This document shows, one piece after another, positions 1-7,107 of a stretch of 13,874 nucleotides of DNA. The stretch covers positions 1 to 13,874 of the forward strand of contig QIGM01000030.1 in NCBI GenBank assembly GCA_003230795.1. The letters run 5' to 3'. The notes under the pieces are model-generated. The model saw only the letters and a list, made by a program, of their open reading frames with translations, did no database searches and was not told where the DNA came from. The translations under genes and the position numbers were made by a program. How positions within the stretch are numbered: the first letter of the stretch is position 1; the number at the start of each line of letters is the position of its first letter. This DNA comes from a bacterium (GTDB lineage Bacteria; Bdellovibrionota_C; UBA2361; SZUA-149).

Positions 1-936
1 AAGAAATTTAGATTCGAGCGAAGTGTCGTGCAAACCAAAGGTGACATTCATTAGAGAGCGGCACTCCGGTTCGGCGTGGCCTTGGTAGAACTCTGAACTG
101 TCTATGGCATCGTAGAGTAGAGTAGCCTTTTCTTGGTTTCGCTTAAACATTTCCGCGGTTCCGCCGCTGCGCTCTACCCATTTCAGGGTTTCGCACAGAA
201 TATAAATTGGCAGGCAAGGCGGAGTGTTTACCATAGACTCGAAATTAGTATAGCTGCGATAGTCGAGGAGCAGCGGTAGGTTTTCTGGAATTCGTTCGAG
301 CAAGTCTTTGCGGATAATTACAAGAGTCACTCCAGAGGTGCCAATATTCTTTTGTGCGCCTGCATAAATAATTCCGTATTTTTTTACGTCGAGAGGGCGA
401 CAAAGAAGATCAGATGAGGCGTCGCAGACTAAGGGAACGTTCGCGGGGCATTCCGGCTCACTAAGGTATTGAGTGCCGCATGCCGTATTGTTGCTGGTGA
501 AGTGCAGATATCCTGCATCGTTCGAAAGCGAAATGTCCTTTGGTAAACATTTGTACTGTTGCTCTTTAGAACTTCCGGCGAGATGTAATCGCCCGAGTCT
601 TTTAGCCTCTTCGATTGCCTTCTGGGCCCATACGCCGGAGAGGATATAGTTTCCGCAGGTTTTTTCACTTAGCAGATTCATTGGAACTGCTGAAAACTGA
701 TTGGTCGCGCCACCAGTCATGTAAATGACGGCGTAGTCGTCGCTAATGTTGAGGAGCTTGCGTAGAGTTAGATTCGCTTCATCTATAATTCTTCGAAACT
801 CCTTGCCGCGATGACTGAGTTCCATCACTCCCAGGCCGGAACCTGAGAAGTTCAGGATATTCTCTCTCACGATCTCAAGCACCTCTAGCGGTAAGACCGC
901 TGGCCCTGGACTGAGATTATGAATTCGCTCACTCAT
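1..936 (-). CDS. serC: Phosphoserine aminotransferase SerC (3' end beyond window)
   Basis: PLP-dependent enzyme that converts 3-phosphohydroxypyruvate and glutamate to O-phosphoserine and 2-oxoglutarate, the second step of serine synthesis in the cytoplasm; the family often also serves pyridoxine synthesis. I translated 312 codons from an ATG whose complement is at 934-936 to base 1 without a stop. The N-terminus reads HNLSPGPAVLP, followed by GVMELSHRGKEF (36-47) and MTGGATNQFSAVP (73-85), all SerC hallmarks. The PLP-binding lysine is K196 in AGAQKNIGTSG (192-202). The family is about 360 residues, so roughly 50 C-terminal residues lie outside the window. The SD AGGAAG sits 6 bases before the ATG. 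It follows the DUF1015 gene on the same strand after 41 bases, so the two are probably co-transcribed. No truncation is visible other than the window edge. Confidence 0.97.
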   Translation of the reverse strand, partial: MSERIHNLSPGPAVLPLEVLEIVRENILNFSGSGLGVMELSHRGKEFRRIIDEANLTLRKLLNISDDYAVIYMTGGATNQFSAVPMNLLSEKTCGNYILSGVWAQKAIEEAKRLGRLHLAGSSKEQQYKCLPKDISLSNDAGYLHFTSNNTACGTQYLSEPECPANVPLVCDASSDLLCRPLDVKKYGIIYAGAQKNIGTSGVTLVIIRKDLLERIPENLPLLLDYRSYTNFESMVNTPPCLPIYILCETLKWVERSGGTAEMFKRNQEKATLLYDAIDSSEFYQGHAEPECRSLMNVTFGLHDTSLESKFL

Positions 937-977
937 TGTAGTCTTCCTAGCTATTCTGCCGAAACAGTTTTCCTCTT

Positions 978-2222
978 CTATTTTGCGGAAACGTCTTTGA
1001 AGCGATGGACTAACATGCCGGAACGCAGCTTGGGTTCAAACCATGTCGATTTTGGCGCCATCATTAGTCCAGCATCGGCGATGCGAAATAGTTCGTCAAT
1101 ATCGACTTGGTAAAGCGCGAAAGCGCAGTAGGCTTTCTTGGAGTCGACCAGACGCTCTAATTCCTCAGTACCACGAATGCCACCAATGAAGTCGATGTTT
1201 TCGCTTGTTCTGGGATCATCAATCCCAAAGAGCGGTGTGAGAATCTCCCGTTGTAACAAACTTACATCAAGTGCCTCGACAGGGTCGTCTTTCATTAGGT
1301 CTACCGACGCCTTCGGGCTAATTCCATACCAGACTCCCTCAAGATACATCCGTAGCTCGCCTTTCTGTTTTGGCGAAGGCTCTGAGTTTGGAGATACCTC
1401 AAAGTTTTCGGAGATACGCGCTAGCACATCCTCGGAAGAGAGAGGGCAGCTGTGGATGACTCTGTTGTAGGGCATGATTTGGAGCTGGTTGTCAGGAAAT
1501 AGTACAGACAAGAAGAAGTTGTATGACTCTTCACCCGTGTGCTCAGCGTTTTTTTCTTTGAGTTCCGCCCTCGCACGTGATGCGCTCGCGGCTCGGTGAT
1601 GTCCGTCTGCGACATAGGTTGCGTCGACGCTTTGAAAGAGTCCACATAGTTTATCTGCTTGGGTCGATTTCCAAACTCGATGTATCACGCCATCTTCTGC
1701 GGAAACTTCACAGTCTGGAGTGCGTGAGGTCTCTTCGGAAACGAGGGAGTCAATGTTCTGGGAGTTCTTGTAAGTAAGAAATACTGGTCCAGAGTGCGCG
1801 CCGATAGTTAGTACGTGCCGTGTGCGATCGTTTTCTTTCTTTGGTCGAGTTTTCTCGTGAAGCTTGATTACGCCTTTGTCGTAGTCATCAACCGCTGAGC
1901 AGGCAACGATTCCGGTCTGCACGTGTTCGCCCATTTGTATTTGATACAAGTAGATACATTCGCTGGACTCTTCCTGGAAAATCCCGTCACGAATTAGTGA
2001 GAGAAAGTTATCTTTCGCGCGCTCGTATATTTCGTCTGCATAGGCTGAAGTTTCAGCAGGGAATTCAATCTCGCTGCGTATCACACGCATAAAGCTATGC
2101 GGCTTTCCCTCTGCTAGTTCTTTGGCTTCGGCAGTAGAGACGACGTCATAGGGGACACAGGCAACTTCTGCGGCTTTCTCTGCTGATGGTCTTAGGGCTC
2201 GGAAAGGACGGATAGTCGCCAT
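978..2222 (-). CDS. DUF1015 family protein, serine-biosynthesis neighbour
   Basis: A 414-residue cytoplasmic protein of the DUF1015 family, whose biochemical role I do not know to be established. Family landmarks seen in order: IRPFRALRP (4-12), VPYDVVS (23-29), HEKTRPKKENDR (122-133), VADGHHRAASA (204-214), PYNRV (251-255) and the terminal APKSTWFEPKL (389-399). The length is normal for the family and there are no membrane segments. DUF1015 genes are repeatedly found beside serA and serC in distant bacteria, and here serC follows directly. The DGHHR segment resembles the corresponding box of the ParB/sulfiredoxin fold, which includes free-serine kinases (SerK, SbnI); a role in phosphoserine or serine handling is therefore my inference. 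The ATG at 2222 has only a weak upstream purine stretch (AAGAGAG, more than 10 bases away), so initiation may be inefficient. Confidence 0.93.
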   Translation of the reverse strand: MATIRPFRALRPSAEKAAEVACVPYDVVSTAEAKELAEGKPHSFMRVIRSEIEFPAETSAYADEIYERAKDNFLSLIRDGIFQEESSECIYLYQIQMGEHVQTGIVACSAVDDYDKGVIKLHEKTRPKKENDRTRHVLTIGAHSGPVFLTYKNSQNIDSLVSEETSRTPDCEVSAEDGVIHRVWKSTQADKLCGLFQSVDATYVADGHHRAASASRARAELKEKNAEHTGEESYNFFLSVLFPDNQLQIMPYNRVIHSCPLSSEDVLARISENFEVSPNSEPSPKQKGELRMYLEGVWYGISPKASVDLMKDDPVEALDVSLLQREILTPLFGIDDPRTSENIDFIGGIRGTEELERLVDSKKAYCAFALYQVDIDELFRIADAGLMMAPKSTWFEPKLRSGMLVHRFKDVSAK

Positions 2223-2263
2223 GAGGAGTTTCTCTCTTGAATTCGATTTGATGCAAACAAGTT

Positions 2264-2293
2264 GCTCGATGGGTTTTTAAGGAACCATCAAGC
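2264..2293 (-). promoter_or_regulatory. Leader stem-loop before DUF1015-serC
   Basis: Read on the minus strand, GCTTGATGG and CCATCGAGC flank a 12-base loop and pair over 9 bp with one G-U wobble. It lies between the candidate promoter (2314-2342) and the DUF1015 start, so it would fall in an 85-nt transcript leader. Neither strand has a convincing T-run after it, so it does not look like a simple terminator. A regulatory or mRNA-stability role is inference. Confidence 0.4.
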
Positions 2294-2313
2294 TGGGAAA
2301 ACGTAGAGAAGAA

Positions 2314-2342
2314 TGTATATCTGTAGTGATATTGCTACGCAA
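2314..2342 (-). promoter_or_regulatory. Candidate promoter for DUF1015-serC
   Basis: On the minus strand TTGCGT (2337-2342) and TATACA (2314-2319) are separated by exactly 17 bases, a sigma-70-type arrangement with 3/6 and 4/6 consensus matches. Transcription would start near 2307. It lies between the stop of the exported-protein gene (2355) and the DUF1015 start (2222), where an operon promoter is expected. Confidence 0.4.
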
Positions 2343-2354
2343 CAAATTGGGGGC

Positions 2355-2987
2355 TTAGGGTCCGTATTGTTTCAGCAGTTGCTTGATCGCCTTTCGAGTC
2401 TTGGGATCGACGTGCTTAAGCATCTTATTGAGCTCTCTATCGCTCTTGGGCTTTTGGCCGTTACCCATCAGGAGTTGCTGCAGAAGGAGATCTGCCATTT
2501 TTTGCATCTGCATCATTGGGTCACTGTCTTGCTGTTTTTTAGCCAGTTTGAACTCTCGTTTTAGATCCTGCTGTTCTTTACTCGAGAGTGGCGTAATATC
2601 TTCAGGGCTTTCCGCGACATTAGAAGTATCGATCGTATCTTCCTCATCATGATTTATGATGAGAATTCGAGGGCCGACTCCGCAATCACGATGGTCGTTT
2701 GGTCGCTTTGCGTCGGTGCTGCCAATTAATCTTTGTCCAGATGCTCCGCAGGTGCTCACGGAGGAGAGCTTGCCGCAGGGGGCGTAGCCTTTCAGCTTAA
2801 TATTCGCGCTAGCCCAGCGTTCATGATCGCTATCATCGGCGCACCATTTAATAATTCTATTGTTGGGCTGCGCCGGTGGGTGCTCGAGGTCACCGGAAAG
2901 ACTCCACTGATCGGCGAGCGCCGACTGTGCTCCTAGCAGGAGCATACCTAGGGTCAGAGGTAACACTGTATATTTAATAGCTAGCAT
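2355..2987 (-). CDS. Exported hypothetical protein with signal peptide and four cysteines
   Basis: I do not recognise this 210-residue protein. It begins with a typical Sec signal peptide: K5, a hydrophobic core at about 7-22 and a probable type I cleavage after ALA at 23-25. The mature part has four cysteines (49, 71, 80, 102), which would allow two disulfides in the periplasm. An acidic linker follows (114-132), then a Gln/Met/Lys/Leu-rich helical tail (136-208) with runs such as MMQMQKMADLLLQQLL. The tail looks amphipathic and may mediate self-association or partner binding. The start is the first ATG of the frame; its upstream SD is weak. The downstream gap to DUF1015 is 132 bases and holds a candidate promoter for that gene, so this gene is probably transcribed separately. 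Function unknown. Confidence 0.8.
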   Translation of the reverse strand: MLAIKYTVLPLTLGMLLLGAQSALADQWSLSGDLEHPPAQPNNRIIKWCADDSDHERWASANIKLKGYAPCGKLSSVSTCGASGQRLIGSTDAKRPNDHRDCGVGPRILIINHDEEDTIDTSNVAESPEDITPLSSKEQQDLKREFKLAKKQQDSDPMMQMQKMADLLLQQLLMGNGQKPKSDRELNKMLKHVDPKTRKAIKQLLKQYGP

Positions 2988-3093
2988 GGCCTGCGGCGTA
3001 AGGTTCTTTCACTACAGGGAGTACTGTCGGCATAAGCCGTCTCTAAGATTAGGGTTTTTGGTATTTCTTGCAGCAGTCTCAGGGAAAAAGACT

Positions 3094-3122
3094 TTGGCTT
3101 GTAGGGGCTTAGCTAGTAATCT
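3094..3122 (+). promoter_or_regulatory. Weak candidate promoter for the small membrane protein gene
   Basis: TTGGCT (3094-3099) and TAATCT (3117-3122) are separated by 17 bases on the plus strand, about 50 bases before the ATG at 3176. The match is modest. The 188-base gap 2988-3175 separates two divergent genes, so at least one promoter is expected there. Confidence 0.22.
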
Positions 3123-3175
3123 GTTCCATACTAAGCGGTTGGTAATGTTACACTATATCGGTAAAGGGCAATTAC

Positions 3176-3409
3176 ATGGGTATGGACGAAGAGCCAAAAA
3201 AATCGGTAATGGCGGATGATTGGGACAAGGACGCCTTTCCTACCTCAGCTAAGCCAGTCTACAAGGCCGTCGCAGTGCTTGCGCTGCTTGTCGCCACTCT
3301 ATGTTTTGCGGTGTATCAGAGCTCTGAGCATCCTGAGGTCGAGGCACGTTCGGATAAACGGCTTGAGTTGCAAAGCGAACTTCTTGCTGACGGACAACTG
3401 TCTGAATAG
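3176..3409 (+). CDS. Small single-pass membrane protein, function unknown
   Basis: A 77-residue protein with a charged N-terminal segment (1-30, rich in Asp, Glu and Lys), one hydrophobic segment at about 31-47 (AVAVLALLVATLCFAVY) and a charged C-terminal tail rich in Glu and Leu (51-77). This is the layout of a small inner-membrane protein; I recognise no family. The ATG at 3176 is preceded by AAAGGG at a workable distance. An in-frame ATG two codons later (MDEEP) is an alternative. The gene stands alone on the plus strand, divergent from the exported-protein gene and ending 5 bases from the stop of the GT87 gene that comes toward it. Confidence 0.65.
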   Translation: MGMDEEPKKSVMADDWDKDAFPTSAKPVYKAVAVLALLVATLCFAVYQSSEHPEVEARSDKRLELQSELLADGQLSE

Positions 3410-3414
3410 TCGCT

Positions 3415-4593
3415 CTACTGCGCGTTTGAAGTCTTTTGCCTAGAGAAAAACCACACTCCTAGCATCGCTGGTGCAATCCAAAAGTAGCTACTTTGGTTAC
3501 TGCTCTCTTGAAATGAGAGAACGACTGCGAATACCTGAATCAACGCAAGTACTGCCAATGTGATTCGTCGCAGTAGAGCTGAAGTCTCTAATGAGTAGAC
3601 CTGAGCGATGATGCAAGTTTGCAGTATTATCAGAACACTTTGGTCGTAGAGCCAGCCGTAAGGTGCAAAGCTTAGTGAGAGTGCTAGGGCGGGAGGCAGA
3701 ATCGTTTCCCAGTGATACGCAGCTAGCGGCCTCTGAAAAACTACCATGGCTAGCAGCACGCCTAGTGCGGGCATATACCATATAGGCCAAAGCGGAGCGT
3801 TCTCGCCGCTTGTTTGCAATACCCCTCGGGTAAATCCAATTAAAGACGCAGTTCTCCATTCTGTGACTGGAGTAACACCGAATTCCTTGGAGCTAGACAA
3901 TAAGCTGCCAAGCCAATACTCCAGAGTGCCCGGTGCGAAAAAGAGACAAGTTGCAAGCAGTACGAGGACACCAGCAGCAATGCCCGTAATCATGCTTCGA
4001 ATATTTTCTCGGCGCAGGAGGAGGAAAATCAGCAAGATCGGAGCAGCGACAATAAGCAGGTGCGCCTTGATACTAAGAGTCGTTGAGAGCAGTCCGGCAA
4101 GAAAGAATCGGGAGTTTTTACAGAGCCATAAGAATCCGCTTAGCAGTAGCAAGAGTAGAATCGAGAGCTGCCCCCATAAGATATTTTCCCATACGGGATA
4201 GAAAAAGGCCGTGCCTAGGCTGGAGGCGATGAATCCTCTTCTCGATAAACTGTAGACGGAGCTCAACAGTCCGATCGAAAGGACTAACATCAGTAAATTC
4301 GCGAGTAGCCAAAGTTTGGCGGCGTATTCAAAGGGCAATTCGAGGAAAGGCGAGAGAAAGAAAAGCGTCCATGGAGGTGAGCGCAGTAAGACAGTTTCTT
4401 GGTCAAACCCCTCACTCTGCTGAGCAGCCTTGGTGCCCTGGGCGTCGTAAGGGTTCATTCCAGCCTTTAGAAGCTTCCATGCAGTCCAATACTGGATGAA
4501 ATCGCGGGTGCCTGCTGCCGCTACTTTGGGCTGGTCTATAGAGTTTTGCGATTCCTCGGCCCTCGTCGTTGTGCTGGTGCAGCAAAGCAGCAA
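3415..4593 (-). CDS. GT87/DUF2029-type polyprenol-phosphate glycosyltransferase
   Basis: A multi-pass membrane protein of 392 residues from a TTG start. The periplasmic first loop RDFIQYWTAWKLLKAGMNPYD (30-50) carries the GT-C aspartate (D31) and the NPYD motif typical of GT87 (DUF2029) enzymes, which transfer a hexose, usually mannose, from a polyprenyl phosphate on the outer face of the inner membrane. About nine hydrophobic segments follow from residue 95 to the C-terminus. No ATG or GTG exists between the upstream in-frame stop (4639-4641) and TTG 4593, and the TTG has no SD. A strong SD (4642-4649) instead precedes an in-frame ATA at 4629. Starting there adds 12 residues and completes a basic-plus-hydrophobic N-terminus. 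It is divergent from the glycan operon and may serve the same product. The acceptor is unknown. Confidence 0.85.
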   Translation of the reverse strand: MLLCCTSTTTRAEESQNSIDQPKVAAAGTRDFIQYWTAWKLLKAGMNPYDAQGTKAAQQSEGFDQETVLLRSPPWTLFFLSPFLELPFEYAAKLWLLANLLMLVLSIGLLSSVYSLSRRGFIASSLGTAFFYPVWENILWGQLSILLLLLLSGFLWLCKNSRFFLAGLLSTTLSIKAHLLIVAAPILLIFLLLRRENIRSMITGIAAGVLVLLATCLFFAPGTLEYWLGSLLSSSKEFGVTPVTEWRTASLIGFTRGVLQTSGENAPLWPIWYMPALGVLLAMVVFQRPLAAYHWETILPPALALSLSFAPYGWLYDQSVLIILQTCIIAQVYSLETSALLRRITLAVLALIQVFAVVLSFQESSNQSSYFWIAPAMLGVWFFSRQKTSNAQ

Positions 4594-4641
4594 GAGGAGA
4601 AGACAGAATGTGTGAAATTGCCTATGTATTTTAGATACTTA

Positions 4642-4649
4642 CCCTCCTC
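4642..4649 (-). promoter_or_regulatory. Strong ribosome binding site of the GT87 gene
   Basis: On the minus strand this reads GAGGAGGG, a near-perfect SD. It lies 12 bases before an in-frame ATA (4627-4629) and 48 bases before the TTG (4593). No ATG or GTG occurs between it and the TTG in any frame. It suggests that translation starts upstream of the TTG. Confidence 0.55.
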
Positions 4650-4667
4650 TTTTACTATTTCGAAGGT

Positions 4668-4696
4668 TTGACAACTGAGCATTCCACTAGTAAAAC
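4668..4696 (+). promoter_or_regulatory. Sigma-70-type promoter of the glycan operon
   Basis: A perfect TTGACA (4668-4673) and TAAAAC (4691-4696) are separated by 17 bases. Transcription would start near 4703, about 40 bases before the 46-codon small ORF and about 175 before wzt. It lies in the divergent gap with the GT87 gene. This is the best promoter match in the window. Confidence 0.6.
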
Positions 4697-4741
4697 ACAA
4701 TCCTCACCAAAGCGACCACTTTAAGGGGGTGTTGCGTCAAG

Positions 4742-4882
4742 ATGAACTATACCCAAAGCACCGGAACGGCTACTTCATTCGCAGCCGAAATTGAGACTCG
4801 TCGCCAGCAGCGTGGTTACGTTTTGCTCTCTGCTTGCCCAATCCGTCGTGGGGTCATTGAGTCGGTGCATCCTAGGGTATGA
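4742..4882 (+). CDS. 46-residue small ORF overlapping the wzt start
   Basis: ATG to TGA, 46 codons, starting MNYTQSTGTATSF and ending ESVHPRV. I recognise no family. It is hydrophilic to weakly amphipathic, with Arg-rich stretches (ETRRQQR, 18-24; PIRRG, 33-37), and has no signal peptide. Support for it: it is the first ORF after the best promoter in the window; AAGGGGGTG, one mismatch from the extended SD, lies upstream although at a long spacing of about 12 bases; and its TGA overlaps the wzt ATG as ATGA, typical of translational coupling. The wzt ATG at 4879 has AGGG only one base away and no usable SD of its own. It could be a real small protein, or a leader whose translation controls wzt. 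Against it: nothing homologous is known to me, and wzt may start later at 4963. Confidence 0.45.
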   Translation: MNYTQSTGTATSFAAEIETRRQQRGYVLLSACPIRRGVIESVHPRV

Positions 4883-6324
4883 GTATTCGACAGCACCTTT
4901 CCACGTTTTTCTCAGAATTTGCGCAAGATCCTAGCGCCGGTGCCGGCGCACGTGTGGCTGACATGCCAAATGGTAGTATCGAAATTGAAAGCGTCACAAA
5001 GCGATTTCGTAAGGTCACTGCCTCGAAGAAAAGTTACACGACGGTCAAGTCCGACGTCATGGGCTGGTTCAAGAATAGGAAAGAGTCCGGTGAAGTTTCG
5101 CATTTCGATGCGCTCTCAGACGTATCGTTCTCTATTGAACCAGGAAGTTCCCTCGGTATTGTTGGACGAAACGGTTCTGGAAAATCAACTATTCTAAAGC
5201 TCATTGCGGGGATCTATCACCCCGACCAAGGAACTGTAAGAGTGCGCGGGACTATCTCCGCCCTAATTGAACTCGGCGCGGGCTTTCATCCAGACTTTAC
5301 TGGAAGAGAGAACGTATTCTTGGGCGGGATTATGTATGGCCTTTCGAAGAAAGAAATCGAAGCGCGTTTCGATGATATCGTTCGTTATGCCGAGCTCGAG
5401 GATTGCATTGACGATCCAGTGAGAACCTACTCCTCTGGAATGTATATGCGGCTTGGATTCAGCCTGGCGGTGCATACTGATCCCGATATTCTACTAGTTG
5501 ACGAGGTGCTCGCTGTAGGTGATGCGACCTTCATTAATCGTTGCCAAGAGACGATTAGCGAATTTCGTCGACGAGGGAAGACACTTATTTTTGTCACCCA
5601 CGATCTCTCCTCCGTTTCACGTTGGTGTGATGACGCGATATGGCTTGATAAGGGCAAGGTTCGCGAAAGAGGTGAGCCTCGATACGTAATCGATAAGTAT
5701 CTTGGCTGCGTCGAAGATGCTGAAGAAGCAGAACTTAAGCGTCGAAACGAAGGCAACTTGAGCGCTGAGAATCTCCCGCTTAATCTAGATCCTCGTGATG
5801 ACGCGAGGGGACGTTCACGCACCCGCTGGGGCAATAAAGACGTCGAGATACTTGAAGTGAAAATGTCTACTCTTGAGGGCGAGGATAAATGGCTTTTTCA
5901 CGGAGAGGAAGGCGTTCGAGTTCGCGTGACGTATCAAATCAATAAGCCGCTTAAGGATCTCGTTTTTGGTATCGGAGTTCTGCGTGCAGATGGTACAGAG
6001 ATTCACGGGTCGAATACGGAAATTGACGATGTGAGCCCACCACTACCTGCGGAAAATGACACCTATCCTCAGACGGCTGCCTATGAGTACAATATATCGC
6101 GTTTAGGCTTGTTGGAAGACTCGTATTACCTCGATGTCGCCGCGCACTCCAAGGATGGGCTTCCTTACGATTATCACCATCGTCTTCATAATTTCTCAAT
6201 CAGGTCTTCAAAGAAACATAGCGGCATCTACAATCCACCACATCAGTGGAGCTTTGAAGGGGATGAGGAAAAGTTTGATAAAGCAGAGTCCGGGGTTAAG
6301 TTCGCTAGGCGCTCTCGTGGTTAA
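4879..6324 (+). CDS. wzt: Wzt-type polysaccharide ABC transporter ATP-binding subunit with C-terminal glycan-binding domain
   Basis: Cytoplasmic ATPase that drives export of undecaprenyl-linked glycan (O-antigen type) through Wzm. The nucleotide-binding domain spans about 32-275: Walker A GRNGSGKST (96-104, K102), the Wzt-type segment ELGAGFHPDFTGREN (131-145), signature YSSGM (184-188), Walker B ILLVDE (204-209) and H-loop VTHD (H241). The acidic linker (276-315) leads to a beta-rich C-terminal domain (about 318-443) of the Wzt_C type, which in characterised systems recognises the chain end before export. At 481 residues it is full length for Wzt with this domain. The N-terminus is some 28 residues longer than usual; M29 (ATG at 4963) is an alternative start. 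The first ATG overlaps the small ORF stop. wzm follows after 3 bases. Confidence 0.96.
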   Translation: MSIRQHLSTFFSEFAQDPSAGAGARVADMPNGSIEIESVTKRFRKVTASKKSYTTVKSDVMGWFKNRKESGEVSHFDALSDVSFSIEPGSSLGIVGRNGSGKSTILKLIAGIYHPDQGTVRVRGTISALIELGAGFHPDFTGRENVFLGGIMYGLSKKEIEARFDDIVRYAELEDCIDDPVRTYSSGMYMRLGFSLAVHTDPDILLVDEVLAVGDATFINRCQETISEFRRRGKTLIFVTHDLSSVSRWCDDAIWLDKGKVRERGEPRYVIDKYLGCVEDAEEAELKRRNEGNLSAENLPLNLDPRDDARGRSRTRWGNKDVEILEVKMSTLEGEDKWLFHGEEGVRVRVTYQINKPLKDLVFGIGVLRADGTEIHGSNTEIDDVSPPLPAENDTYPQTAAYEYNISRLGLLEDSYYLDVAAHSKDGLPYDYHHRLHNFSIRSSKKHSGIYNPPHQWSFEGDEEKFDKAESGVKFARRSRG

Positions 6325-6327
6325 GGT

Positions 6328-7107
6328 ATGAGAAGAATACTTTTTGAAATTTGGAAGTTTCGTGCGCTTCTTTTTGCCTTAATCGCACGGCATCTTACCG
6401 CAAGGTATCGCGGCTCTTTACTGGGTTTTGTGTGGTCTTTTCTTAACCCACTATGCCTGATTGCAGTATATTCTCTCGTATTTCAGTACTACATCCGCTT
6501 CGATAGCGTTGAACACTACACGCTCTTCTTATTTGCTGGACTGCTCCCCTGGATTTGGTTCTCGAGCGGGCTCCTGGAGGCCACCGGTTCTATCAGTGGC
6601 GGTGGGAGCTTGATTACAAAATCTCTGTTTCCAGCGCACATCTTACCGCTAGTCTCTGTCTTAACGAACCTAATACATTTTCTCTTCGCCGTGCCTTTGC
6701 TTATCGGCTTTATGCTGTTTAGCGGGCTTCTGCCGACGGTTAGTTTCGTGGCCTTGCCGCTAGTCATACTAATTGAGGCTCTTTTTCTTGTCGGCCTTAG
6801 CCTTGCTCTCTCGGCGATTAATGTTCGATACCGTGATGTGCAACACATCTTGGGTAACGTAATGACACTGTGGTTTTTCCTTTGTCCTATTCTTTATCCA
6901 ATAGAGAATGTTCCTGAGGCATTTCGCTTTACGATGCTGTTGAATCCAGTTGCTCAGTTTACGGAGATGTACCAGTCAATTTTCATCCACGGTGAGTTCC
7001 CGTCTGCTGCTATGTTGACGATGACCTTCGTCCTAAGTATTGGCGTTTGTGTGTTTGGAGCTCGAGTATTTAATCATTATCGTGATGAATTTGCGGAGTT
7101 GATCTAG
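6328..7107 (+). CDS. wzm: Wzm-type ABC-2 permease for polysaccharide export
   Basis: Integral inner-membrane subunit of 259 residues, the usual length for Wzm. It pairs with the Wzt ATPase to pass lipid-linked glycan to the periplasm. The N-terminal amphipathic part RHLTARYRGSLLGFVWSFLNP (21-41) is the family hallmark. Six hydrophobic segments follow, at about 34-54, 65-85, 108-134, 138-163, 176-191 and 227-246, with the conserved NVRYRDV (165-171) and PILYPIENVP (187-196). The ATG at 6328 lies 3 bases after the wzt stop, so translation is probably coupled. The TAG overlaps the GTG of the next gene by one base. No odd features. Confidence 0.96.
   Translation: MRRILFEIWKFRALLFALIARHLTARYRGSLLGFVWSFLNPLCLIAVYSLVFQYYIRFDSVEHYTLFLFAGLLPWIWFSSGLLEATGSISGGGSLITKSLFPAHILPLVSVLTNLIHFLFAVPLLIGFMLFSGLLPTVSFVALPLVILIEALFLVGLSLALSAINVRYRDVQHILGNVMTLWFFLCPILYPIENVPEAFRFTMLLNPVAQFTEMYQSIFIHGEFPSAAMLTMTFVLSIGVCVFGARVFNHYRDEFAELI

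Noticed and set aside
429..668. 79-codon minus-strand ORF
   Set aside because: It lies inside serC in another frame; the serC frame is open and matches the family over the whole 1-936 interval.
1138..1470. 110-codon plus-strand ORF
   Set aside because: Antisense to the DUF1015 gene, with Ser/Arg-rich shadow composition and no SD or family resemblance.
2986..3219. 77-codon plus-strand ORF starting at 2986
   Set aside because: It starts opposite the start of the exported-protein gene, has no SD, overlaps the better-supported small membrane protein gene in another frame, and its composition is not protein-like.
3746..4201. 151-codon plus-strand ORF
   Set aside because: Antisense to the GT87 gene. 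The long Ser/Arg/Pro-rich frame is a by-product of codon use on the other strand.
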